Source of the DNA: Brevibacterium gallinarum
GTDB lineage: Bacteria > Actinomycetota > Actinomycetes > Actinomycetales > Brevibacteriaceae
Direction: 5' to 3'
Assembly: GCF_014836885.1 (NCBI RefSeq)
Contig: NZ_JACSPY010000001.1
Coordinates: forward strand, 385,051-449,050
Length of the DNA: 64,000 nucleotides
This document shows, piece after piece, positions 1 through 7,549 of the stretch. The notes under the pieces are model-generated. The model searched no databases. It was given only the letters and a program-made list of their open reading frames with translations, and was not told the origin of the DNA. The position numbers were made by a program, and so were the translations under genes. The number at the start of each line of letters is the position of its first letter. Within the stretch, counting starts at the first letter, position 1.

Positions 1-648
<648 letters not shown>

Positions 649-662
<14 letters not shown>

Positions 663-1305
663 GGGACTTCTCCAATCGTCGGATGAGCAGGGAGGTCGGA
701 TAGCTGGCGGCCAGGAAGATGAGGCCGGCGAGCGTGAATGCCTCGGTGTAGGCGAAATGACGGCCGCCGTACTGCTGGGCGGAGGTCACCAGCTCGACGA
801 CCCCGATGGCGAATAGGAACGGGGTGTCCTTGAACATCGCCACCGCGTAGTTGCCCAGCGAGGGGACGGTCGCCCGCAGCGCCTGGGGGAGGACGATCGA
901 GCGGAACGCACGGGCCGGCGGCAGCGACAGCGCGCTGATCGCCTCCCACTGGCCCTTCGGCACCGAGTCGATGCCGGCCCGGTAGCTTTCGGACATGTAC
1001 GTCGAATAGTGCACGCCGATGATGATGAGCCCGAGCGTCAGCGACGGGATCCCGGCGAGCACCGGATGCTTGGCGAACAGGAAGTAGATGAACAGCAGCT
1101 GCACCACCAGCGGCGTGTTGCGCACGAACGCGACGGCGAGCTTGAGCAGCCAGTTGATCCACCGAGGGAGGATGCGCAGCAGAATCGCGATGACGAGTCC
1201 GAGCACGATCGCGATGAGCGTACCGCCGACGGTGGCGATGAGGGTATTGCCGAAGCCCTTGAGCAGCAGCGGCAGCGCATCGAATGCGCGCGACCAATCC
1301 CACAT
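649..1305 (-). CDS. ehuD: Ectoine/hydroxyectoine ABC transporter permease EhuD
   Basis: 218-residue membrane permease of the His/Glu/ectoine type. It begins MWDWSRAFDALPLLL and carries several hydrophobic segments (about residues 20-42, 50-75, 82-105, 180-205). The inner-membrane coupling loop near the C-terminal half reads SVPKGQWEAISALSLPPA, the EAA-type motif that contacts the ATPase. GGAGGT precedes the ATG at 1305, and that ATG overlaps the ehuC stop in a TGATG junction. The gene is intact, unlike its partner ehuC. It probably forms a heterodimer with EhuC in the cytoplasmic membrane to import the compatible solutes ectoine and hydroxyectoine. Confidence 0.85.
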
Positions 1306-2035
1306 CAGCCCAGCACCTCCTTCTTCGGTCGGTGCTGCCGGAAGAACACGCTGCGCAGCCGTCCGGACTTCTCGCGCCGGCCCAGCGCGACCGCGGCCCG
1401 GTGCTCGAGGGCATCCATGCCGACCTGGAGCAGCCAGGCGAGCACGAAGTACAGCAGCAGACCGACGGTGTAGGCGAAGAAGGTGTCGCCGGTGGCCTGC
1501 CGCAGCTGGTCGATGCGGTCGGTGAGGTCCTGAAGGGTGATGAAGGAGACGACTGCGGTGCCCTTGAGCAGCTGGATGAGCAGCGTCGCCAGCGACGGGA
1601 TCATGAGCAGCCAGGCCTGCGGGAAGATGATGCGCCGCATCATCCGCACCGGCGACAGGCTCAGCGCCGTCGCCGCCTCCCACTGGCCGCGGTCGACATG
1701 TGCGATCGACGAGCGCACCACCTCGGCTGAGTATGCCCCGTAGTTCAGTGCCAGGGCGAAGATGCCGCAGCTGAGCGGATCGAGATTCACCCCAGCAGCG
1801 GCAGCACGTAGAAGAGCCAGAACAGCTGCACGAGCAGGGACGTGCCGCGGAAGAACTCGACGACGATGCGCGCCGGGATGCCGAGCCAGCGGTACGGGCT
1901 GGCCATCGCAAGGCCGAGCACCAGGGCGATGAGCAGCGCACCGGCTGCGCCGCCGGCGGTGAGGAGGAGGGTGATCTTCAGGCCGTCCCACAGCTGGGGC
2001 ACATAGCTGAAGAGCGTCGAGAGGTTGTCTGTCAT
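1305..2035 (-). pseudogene. ehuC: Ectoine/hydroxyectoine ABC transporter permease EhuC, single-base frameshift
   Basis: Permease partner of EhuD. The N-terminal part runs from ATG 2035 (MTDNLSTLFSYVPQLWDGLK) to a TGA at 1787-1789, after about 82 residues ending LFWLFYVLPLLG. Homology continues without a gap in another frame (VNLDPLSCGIFALALNYGAY, then the EAA-type loop HVDRGQWEAATALSLSP) to the stop at 1305. The break is at a run of four G (minus strand; plus-strand C at 1790-1793); one more G would restore a single 243-residue reading frame of normal permease length. The gene is therefore either inactivated, a sequencing error, or rescued by -1 slippage, since GGG can re-pair one base back directly before the TGA. 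Type is given as pseudogene only because the frame is broken as read. Confidence 0.8.
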
Positions 2036-2094
2036 GAGTGCGTGTCTGTCATGTGCGTGCCTGGATTCCGGGGCGAGGGTGCAGAGGACGTGCC

Positions 2095-2144
2095 GTCACC
2101 GGCAGGCGGCCCGCTTTCGAGGTGCGGGCCGCTCAGCCGGTGAC
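2095..2144 (-). terminator. Intercistronic hairpin between ehuB and ehuC
   Basis: GTCACCGGC (2095-2103) pairs with GCCGGTGAC (2136-2144), and an inner GGCCCGC/GCGGGCC pair extends the stem. It lies between the ehuB stop (2156) and the ehuC start (2035). There is no T-tract, so it more likely attenuates or protects the 3' end of the receptor message than terminates fully. This arrangement is common where the binding protein is needed in excess over the permease. Confidence 0.5.
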
Positions 2145-2155
2145 AGCCGACGTGA

Positions 2156-3044
2156 TCAGCTGGGCAGGTCACCCGAGCACAGCTGCTCAGTGGTGATGGA
2201 CCCGTCAGGGCGCTCCTCGGCGGTGAAGCCGAACTCGCCGACGATGTCGAGGTAGCGCTGTTCGTCTCCGACGATCTCGTCGAGCTTCTCGTTGTAGGCC
2301 TTGAGCAGCTCTTCGTCGTCGGTGCGGAAGACGGTGCCGCCGGCACCGATCTGCGGCACGCCGTCGATCTCCTGCACGAACGACTCGGTCACCTCGACAC
2401 CGGCATCCGGGTTGTTGTCGGCCATCCAGTTGAGAGAGATGCCGGTGAGCGCGAAGACATCGGCTCGGCCGGAGGTCACCATGTCCATGCCGTCCTGCGG
2501 GGCGCCGACCTCAGTCGAGCCCTCGATGCCGAGATCTGCCGCGTAGTCCGATTCGATAGCGCCGGTCATCGTGGCCAGCGTGACATCCGGATTGGCTGCG
2601 ACGTCATCGAGCGTCTTGAGGTTGTGCGGGTTGCCCTCTTCGACCATCAGCGCGGTGGTGTACATGAATTCCGGATTGGAGAACGACGCCTGTTCGCAGC
2701 GGTCGGGCAGGATCGACATGCCTGCGGAGACGACGTCGAAGCGGTCGGCGTTGAGGCCCGGGATGAGGCCGCCGAACTCGGTGAGCACGCCGTCGACCTC
2801 CTCGATGCCGAGCTCCTTGAAGATCTCACGGTGCAGCGCGACGGTGGCGCCGGTCAGTTCGCCGTCGGCTTCGAAACTGTAGGGGGCCTCACCGGCGAAG
2901 CCGACGGTGATCTTCTTATCCTCCTGGGCCTTCTCCAGCGTGCTGCCCGCATCTGAACCGCCTCCGCCGCAGGCGGCGACGAGTCCAAGTGATGCGATGG
3001 CGGCAAGGGCTGCCAGGGGGGCGGGCGATTCTGTGGTTGCGCAT
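2156..3044 (-). pseudogene. ehuB: Ectoine/hydroxyectoine-binding lipoprotein EhuB, frameshift in signal peptide
   Basis: Extracytoplasmic receptor of the ectoine importer. The mature part (KITVGFAGEAPYSFEADG..., DGVLTEFGGLIPGL, DVAANPDVTLATMTGAIESD) resembles EhuB closely. The mature frame has no sensible start. ATG 3044, preceded by GGAG, begins MRNHRIARP, a good positively charged N-region, but in another frame. Removing one base from the six-base run at 3016-3021 joins them into MRNHRIARPLAALAAIASL with lipobox LVAAC (Cys25). The restored protein would be 295 residues. As read, the lipoprotein signal is out of frame. The cause may be real decay, reversible homopolymer slippage, +1 slippage at CCC-C, or a sequencing error. 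Confidence 0.78.
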
Positions 3045-3261
3045 AGATACTCCGTTTCGTGCGTACAGCAGGTGACGACCAGGCAAGAAGTGTCGACCGA
3101 GCCGGTATGACCCACGTCACTGTTCAACAACAGTACCGAGCCGCGGCTCTGCGCCTATCGCATTCCCGGGAGCGTTAAGACATCGTTACATGTCCTGGCC
3201 GCCGCCGAGGTGTCCTGCGCTAGTCTGAGAGCGTCACCAGCCCCTGATGGAACGGATGCGT

Positions 3262-3759
3262 ATGAAGGTCGTCTGCCCCGGCTCCTATGACCCGGTCACC
3301 GTCGGACACATCGACATCGCCGCCCGGGCCGCCGCACTGTTCGACGAGGTTGTCATCGCGGTGGTGCACAACCCGGCCAAGACCGGCCATTATCCGGTCG
3401 CCCAGCGCATCGAGCTCATCGAAGCTGCGCTGGCGGCCGAGCCGCGCACGGCGGAGGCCGCGAACATCGTCATCGACGATGTGCCCGGCGGACTGCTCGT
3501 CGACTACTGCGCGCAGATCGGCGCCGCTGCCGTCGTCAAGGGTCTGCGCTCTGGCACCGACTTCGCCTATGAGCTGCCGATGGCGCTGATGAACCGGCAT
3601 CTGACCGAGCTGGAGACGATCTTCCTGCCCGGCGATCCGCGCTTCGAGCACGTCTCCTCCTCGCTCATCCGCGAAGTCCACGCCCTCGGAGGGGACGTCT
3701 CCGGGCTCGTGCCCGCCGCGGTGCTCGCTGCGATGGATGCCAAGTGTCAGGCCGAATGA
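3262..3759 (+). CDS. coaD: Pantetheine-phosphate adenylyltransferase CoaD
   Basis: Transfers AMP from ATP to 4'-phosphopantetheine, the penultimate step of coenzyme A synthesis, in the cytosol. The nucleotidyltransferase core starts VVCPGSYDPVTVGHIDI, containing the TxGH nucleotide motif. The C-terminal EHVSSSLIREV matches the ISSS-type ATP-binding segment. The protein is 165 residues from ATG 3262, normal for CoaD. In-frame ATGs at 3247 and 3256 would add six residues before the conserved strand. A -10-like TAGTCT lies at 3221-3226. The gene is transcribed divergently from ehuB and appears monocistronic. Confidence 0.95.
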   Translation: MKVVCPGSYDPVTVGHIDIAARAAALFDEVVIAVVHNPAKTGHYPVAQRIELIEAALAAEPRTAEAANIVIDDVPGGLLVDYCAQIGAAAVVKGLRSGTDFAYELPMALMNRHLTELETIFLPGDPRFEHVSSSLIREVHALGGDVSGLVPAAVLAAMDAKCQAE

Positions 3760-3812
3760 CGGCCGGTCGCCGGTTGTCGGCAGGCGCCCGGTGAGGTGCA
3801 CATCACCTCAAG

Positions 3813-3841
3813 TGGCAATCACTGGGCGAAGCCATTAGACT
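3813..3841 (+). promoter_or_regulatory. Candidate promoter of the DUF177-rpmF-rnc operon
   Basis: TGGCAA at 3813-3818 and TAGACT at 3836-3841 are separated by 17 bases, the standard sigma-70-type arrangement. The predicted start site is about 60 bases upstream of the first gene. TAGACT also occurs upstream of smc, lepB, rpsB and pyrH in this window, so it looks like the usual -10 hexamer here. Confidence 0.5.
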
Positions 3842-3908
3842 GTTTCCTTGCGTGTGATCCGTTGCGTGCCGACATCACGGACAGCGTCCAAACCGGAGGT
3901 GAAGACAC

Positions 3909-4430
3909 ATGAGCAGTCGATCTGACCTCATCGTCGACCTTCGCTCGCTCGGCCTGGCAGACAGGCCCGGCGAATGGACCCGGCTGGAACGTGACGTCCC
4001 GGCTCCGGCGGATCTGCGGATCGAGATGATCGGAGTGCCAACCGGTTCGCCGCTTCACCTGGACCTGCAGCTCGACTCCGTGGTGGAGGGGATCTTCGTC
4101 TCCGGCACCGTCACGGCCACGGCCCAGGGACAGGACGCCCGCACGCTGGAGGATCTGGAGGTTCCGCTGAACGTGGAGCTGTCCGAACTCTTCGCGTACG
4201 AGGTCGAAGAAGGCGACGAGGAGACATATCCGGTTGATCGCGATCGGATCGACCTCGAACCGGCGATCCGAGACGCACTCGTCATGGCTTTGCCGTTCCG
4301 TCCTCTCAAGGATGGGGAGGATGCGGACGAGTTCCGGTACACCGTCGGCGAAGACATCGTCGAAGAGGCACCGGAAGATGACCCGCGCTGGTCAGAACTG
4401 AAACGACTGTTAGAAGAGAAAGAGAGCTAG
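3909..4430 (+). CDS. DUF177 (YceD) family protein
   Basis: 173-residue acidic cytosolic protein of the DUF177/YceD family, almost always encoded immediately upstream of rpmF. A SD-like GGAGG precedes ATG 3909. The first part (about 1-60) contains the conserved DLRSLG and a basic/hydrophobic patch. The second half is rich in Asp and Glu and includes [20 protein letters not shown]. Family members contribute to 23S rRNA accumulation or large-subunit assembly; the exact role in actinobacteria is unknown to me. It is separated from rpmF by 2 nt and is probably co-transcribed with rpmF and rnc. Confidence 0.9.
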   Translation: MSSRSDLIVDLRSLGLADRPGEWTRLERDVPAPADLRIEMIGVPTGSPLHLDLQLDSVVEGIFVSGTVTATAQGQDARTLEDLEVPLNVELSELFAYEVEEGDEETYPVDRDRIDLEPAIRDALVMALPFRPLKDGEDADEFRYTVGEDIVEEAPEDDPRWSELKRLLEEKES

Positions 4431-4432
4431 AC

Positions 4433-4636
4433 GTGGCTGTTCCCAAGCGAAAGATGTCGCGCAGCAATACCCGCCACCGTCGTTCGCAGTGGAAGGCCAA
4501 GGTTCCGACCCTGGTCAAGACTGTGGAGAACGGTCGCGTTGTGTACTCGCGCCCGCACCAGGCCAAGGTGGTTGAAGACTCCGCCGGCACCCCGCTGTTC
4601 CTTGAATACAAGGGACGCAAGGTCGCCGACATCTGA
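4433..4636 (+). CDS. rpmF: 50S ribosomal protein L32
   Basis: 67-residue protein beginning [17 protein letters not shown], the L32 N-terminal signature that reaches the 23S rRNA. It uses a GTG start at 4433. It has no Cys pairs, so this is the zinc-independent (C-minus) type. It follows the DUF177 gene directly and precedes rnc, the standard actinobacterial order. A short basic tail is followed by GRKVADI. Confidence 0.97.
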   Translation: MAVPKRKMSRSNTRHRRSQWKAKVPTLVKTVENGRVVYSRPHQAKVVEDSAGTPLFLEYKGRKVADI

Positions 4637-4666
4637 TTCGGTTCTGCACCGGAATCGCATCAGACA

Positions 4667-5377
4667 GTGGAATCAGCACCTGATCTGAACACACTCAACG
4701 AGCGTCTCGGGGTCGACATCGACCCCGAGACGCTTCGTCTTGCCCTCACGCACCGCAGCTACGCGTTCGAGAACGGCGGCATCCCCACCAATGAGCGCCT
4801 CGAGTTCCTCGGCGACGCCGTCCTGCAGCTCGTCGCCACCGAGTCGCTGTTCCTCGACAACCCCGAGCTGCCCGAGGGCCGGCTGGCGAAGATGCGCGCC
4901 GCCGTCGTCAACACCCGTGCGCTGGCACAGATCGCCCGGCGTCTGAAGATCGGCGAGTTCGTGCTGCTGGGCAAGGGCGAGGAGATGACCGGCGGGCGGA
5001 CGAAGGACTCAATCCTCGCCGACACCGTCGAATCCCTCATCGGCGCCTGCTTCATCAGCCGCGGCCGCGCAGAGGCCTTCGCACTCGTCCACCGGCTCAT
5101 CGACGACATGCTCATCGACGCCGTCCGCCTCGGCGCAGGCATGGACTACAAGACGACCCTGCAGGAAGCCGCCGCCGACCTCGACCTCGGCGCCGTCGTC
5201 TACGACGTCACCGGCCGCGGACCCGACCACGCACGCGTCTTCACCGCCGTCGCCCTGCTCGGCGGGACGGCATGGGGCACCGGCGAAGGCACCTCGAAGA
5301 AGGCCGCAGAAGCCGTCGCCGCCGAGACCGCCGTCACCGCGATCCGCGCCGCCCACCCGGACTACAGCCGGCACTGA
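4667..5377 (+). CDS. rnc: Ribonuclease III
   Basis: Double-stranded-RNA endonuclease for rRNA and mRNA processing. The 236-residue protein has the N-terminal RNase III signature NERLEFLGDAVLQLV (about residues 41-55) with the catalytic acidic residues, a second metal-binding acidic patch near DTVESLIGACF, and a C-terminal dsRNA-binding domain (about 155-230, DYKTTLQEAAA ... TSKKAAEAVAA). The GTG start at 4667 is 30 nt downstream of rpmF and gives the family length. It is probably in one operon with DUF177 and rpmF. Confidence 0.95.
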   Translation: MESAPDLNTLNERLGVDIDPETLRLALTHRSYAFENGGIPTNERLEFLGDAVLQLVATESLFLDNPELPEGRLAKMRAAVVNTRALAQIARRLKIGEFVLLGKGEEMTGGRTKDSILADTVESLIGACFISRGRAEAFALVHRLIDDMLIDAVRLGAGMDYKTTLQEAAADLDLGAVVYDVTGRGPDHARVFTAVALLGGTAWGTGEGTSKKAAEAVAAETAVTAIRAAHPDYSRH

Positions 5378-5431
5378 GTCCCCCGCGCCCCGGATCGATC
5401 GGCGCCGGTGCGGCAGGGGTACAATTCGTGT

Positions 5432-5674
5432 ATGAACTCCCTTCTTCTGGCCGCTGACAATCCCCTCATGCCAACCGCATACGACGTCGTCTGGTCGACG
5501 ATCTTCATCGCCGGCGTCATCATGGCGATCATCGGATTCATCTTCCTCTTCAAGCTCGATCAGCCCAAGCACATGCGGCTGCTTCTGGGGATCCTGCTGC
5601 TCTTCATGCCGCCGGTCGGGCTCATCGTCGTCATGTACATGTACTACAGCGGCCGCAAGACAGCGGCTGCCTGA
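5432..5674 (+). CDS. Small two-helix membrane protein, function unknown
   Basis: 80-residue protein with two clear membrane helices: TIFIAGVIMAIIGFIFLF (about residues 19-36) and LLLGILLLFMPPVGLIVVMY (about 48-67), with a short basic tail. The topology resembles short PLD-nuclease N-terminal-like proteins, but I do not recognise a defined family. TACAAT (5420-5425) ends six bases before the ATG, so the transcript may be leaderless. It ends ten bases upstream of mutM and could be co-transcribed with it. Confidence 0.7.
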   Translation: MNSLLLAADNPLMPTAYDVVWSTIFIAGVIMAIIGFIFLFKLDQPKHMRLLLGILLLFMPPVGLIVVMYMYYSGRKTAAA

Positions 5675-5683
5675 GCGAGGTCC

Positions 5684-6592
5684 GTGCCCGAGCTTCCCGA
5701 AGTCGAATCCGTCCGCCGAGGCCTGGCCGACTGGCTGCCCGGCGCCCGCGTCGACGCAGTTCGCCTGCACGATCCGCGGATCCTCGGCACCACCTCCCAG
5801 CGCACCATCGCCCCAGCCGCCGCCGAGGCGTTCGCCACCGGCATCACCGGCGCCGGTTTCGACGTGCCGGCTCGCCGGGGGAAGTTCCTGTGGGTGCCGC
5901 TGGCCGGCACCGGAGATACGCCGGAGCGCGCACTGTCGGTCCATCTGGGGATGAGCGGACAGTTCCGCATCCACGAGCCCGGCGACCCGGTCCACCGGCA
6001 CACGCGTGCAGACTTCACCTGCTTCTCACCTGATGGCCGGGAGTTCTCGCTCCGGTTCGTCGACCAGCGGATCTTCGGCCACCTCGGCATCGATGAGCTC
6101 ACCGTGCCAGGCCGGTGGAACAGCAGCCTGCCGGTGCCCGCACAGATGACGCACATCGCCCCAGACCCGCTGGAGGAGAGCACTGATCTCGATGCGATCG
6201 CGCGGCTGGTCAAGACGAAGCGCTCAGCGATCAAATCGGTGCTGCTCGACCAGAGCGTGCTCAGCGGCATCGGCAACATCTACGCCGACGAGGCGCTCCA
6301 CCGCGCTGGTGTTCATCCGCTCGCCCAGGCGTGTCGGCTGCGGATCTCCCGGGTGCGGACCGTGCTGGAGTCCGCGCGCGAGGTGATGCTCGAAGCACTC
6401 GAGCAGGGCGGGACGAGCTTCGATGCCCTCTACGTCAACGTCAACGGTGAATCCGGCTACTTCGACCGGTCACTCGGCGTCTATGGCCGCACCGGGCAGC
6501 CGTGTCTGCGCTGCGGCGCCCTCATCACCCGCCTCGTCGTCGGCGGCCGTGGCACGCACATCTGCCTGCAGTGCCAGAAACCGCAGCGCTGA
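5684..6592 (+). CDS. mutM: Formamidopyrimidine-DNA glycosylase MutM (Fpg)
   Basis: Base-excision repair glycosylase and AP lyase that removes 8-oxoguanine and formamidopyrimidines. The GTG start at 5684 gives MPELPEVESVRRGL, so after Met removal Pro is the catalytic N-terminal nucleophile and the next Glu is the proton donor. The helix-two-turn-helix region includes QSVLSGIGNIYADEALHRA. The C-terminal zinc finger has Cys pairs in CLRCGAL and CLQC. At 302 residues it is slightly longer than the usual 270-290. Confidence 0.95.
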   Translation: MPELPEVESVRRGLADWLPGARVDAVRLHDPRILGTTSQRTIAPAAAEAFATGITGAGFDVPARRGKFLWVPLAGTGDTPERALSVHLGMSGQFRIHEPGDPVHRHTRADFTCFSPDGREFSLRFVDQRIFGHLGIDELTVPGRWNSSLPVPAQMTHIAPDPLEESTDLDAIARLVKTKRSAIKSVLLDQSVLSGIGNIYADEALHRAGVHPLAQACRLRISRVRTVLESAREVMLEALEQGGTSFDALYVNVNGESGYFDRSLGVYGRTGQPCLRCGALITRLVVGGRGTHICLQCQKPQR

Positions 6593-6663
6593 GCCCGAAC
6601 GTGAGGCGGGCTCTGGCGCGAGCGAGCCGCCCATGCTGAAGTCGAACTCACGAGTGATCGAAC

Positions 6664-6918
6664 TCAGTAGTGGTAGCGAGCCTGCAAGATCACTACGTCG
6701 TCACCGTCGACAAGATACACAAGCCTGTGCTCCTCAGTGATCCGACGCGACCAGGCCCCCTGAGCGCCGTACTTGAGCTGCTCCGGCTTGCCGATCCCGG
6801 CGAAGGGTTCGCGCAGGCAGGCATCGATGAGCGTATTGATGCGTTTGAGGACCTTCCGGTCGGCAGTCTGCCAGTACGTGTAGTCCTCCCAGGCGGACCT
6901 GTCCCAGACCAGGCGCAC
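6664..6918 (-). CDS. yoeB: Toxin YoeB (ribosome-dependent mRNA endonuclease)
   Basis: 84-residue RelE-superfamily toxin that cleaves mRNA in the ribosomal A site. It keeps the YoeB core: WDRSAWEDYTYWQ at the start, GIGKPEQLK (catalytic Glu), WSRRITEEHRLVY (catalytic Arg) and the C-terminal RYHY that holds the catalytic His and Tyr. The GTG start at 6918 abuts the yefM stop directly (TGAGTG), typical of coupled antitoxin-toxin translation. The pair sits between mutM and smc, an otherwise core region, which suggests acquisition. Confidence 0.93.
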   Translation of the reverse strand: MRLVWDRSAWEDYTYWQTADRKVLKRINTLIDACLREPFAGIGKPEQLKYGAQGAWSRRITEEHRLVYLVDGDDVVILQARYHY

Positions 6919-7188
6919 TCAGATGTACCGGTCGGCATCGTCGGTGCGGTCGAGTTCATGCACCTCGGTCGTGCCCGAGGTGGCGCGCTCGTAGGAATCG
7001 AGCAGCCGACGGGCGTTTGCGGGCGAGCGGAACAGGTAGGCGGTCTCCTGCCATGCCGCGTACTCGTCGGCCGGCATGAGGACGGCGTTGCCCTTCCGAG
7101 AGACAATCTCCACGGCCTCCCGGTCATCGTTGACGCGCTGGATGAGTGGAAACAGGGTCTTGCGGGCTTCGCTGGCGCTGATGGACAT
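6919..7188 (-). CDS. yefM: Antitoxin YefM
   Basis: 89-residue Phd/YefM antitoxin that neutralises YoeB and represses its own promoter. It begins MSISASEARKTLFPLIQRVN, the family DNA-binding fold, and includes NAVLMPADEYAAWQETAYL; the C-terminal TTEVHELD lies in the toxin-binding region. I chose ATG 7188 because GGGAG precedes it and family homology starts there; an upstream open frame to 7284 lacks homology. It is directly followed by yoeB. A candidate operator lies upstream (7215-7236). Confidence 0.92.
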   Translation of the reverse strand: MSISASEARKTLFPLIQRVNDDREAVEIVSRKGNAVLMPADEYAAWQETAYLFRSPANARRLLDSYERATSGTTEVHELDRTDDADRYI

Positions 7189-7214
7189 GGGTTGCTCCCT
7201 TCGCCACATGTATC

Positions 7215-7236
7215 GTACTAGTTTATGGTACCAGTT
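7215..7236. promoter_or_regulatory. Candidate YefM-YoeB operator (direct repeat)
   Basis: GTACTAGTT (7215-7223) and GTACCAGTT (7228-7236) form a 9-bp near-perfect direct repeat with 13-bp spacing, 27-48 bases upstream of the yefM start. Each contains a small palindrome (ACTAGT, GGTACC). YefM-YoeB complexes bind repeated short palindromes near their own promoter, so this is the likely autoregulatory site. This is inference from position and repetition. Confidence 0.4.
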
Positions 7237-7395
7237 AGATCGGTTTCGCGGAACGGCAGGCTTCGGGTTCGCGGCGTTCGTCACTCTCCCACGCCGAAAC
7301 TCACCGAAGTAATCAGGCTGACTCGGCTCACATGATCTCGCGCTGCCCCAGGTCCCGTGCTGAGACTGAGATTACCTCCCCGAAGTGGACGCGAT

Positions 7396-7412
7396 CACCG
7401 CCTCGGGAGCGG
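7396..7412 (+). repeat. Dispersed repeat copy, upstream of smc
   Basis: CACCGCCTCGGGAGCGG. It matches the consensus CCACCGCCTCGGGNNCGG except for the first base. It lies about 140 bases upstream of smc in non-coding DNA. Confidence 0.65.
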
Positions 7413-7549
7413 TGCGCAGAACCTCCGTGTGCGGTTCTTTGAAGCTGTTGCGGCTGGTCAGGCCCGGCGCGTCGTCCCAGACGGTAGACTTTCGCACAAT
7501 GTCACCGCTGGCATGACACCGGACCCGACCGCGGAGAGGAGCCCAGGCG

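Larger units (their letters stand above)
7189..7549. other. Intergenic region between yefM and smc
   Basis: 361 bases without a supported gene. It holds the candidate yefM operator, one copy of the dispersed 18-bp repeat (7396-7412), a short hairpin AGAACC/GGTTCT around 7417-7437 followed by a few T, and a -10-like TAGACT at 7485-7490 that probably serves smc. Long open frames crossing it on both strands have no recognisable homology and look like shadows. Confidence 0.6.

Noticed and set aside
7357..7549. Upstream open frame overlapping the smc start as a separate gene
   Set aside because: No start with a ribosome-binding site, no homology, and it continues as a shadow inside smc.
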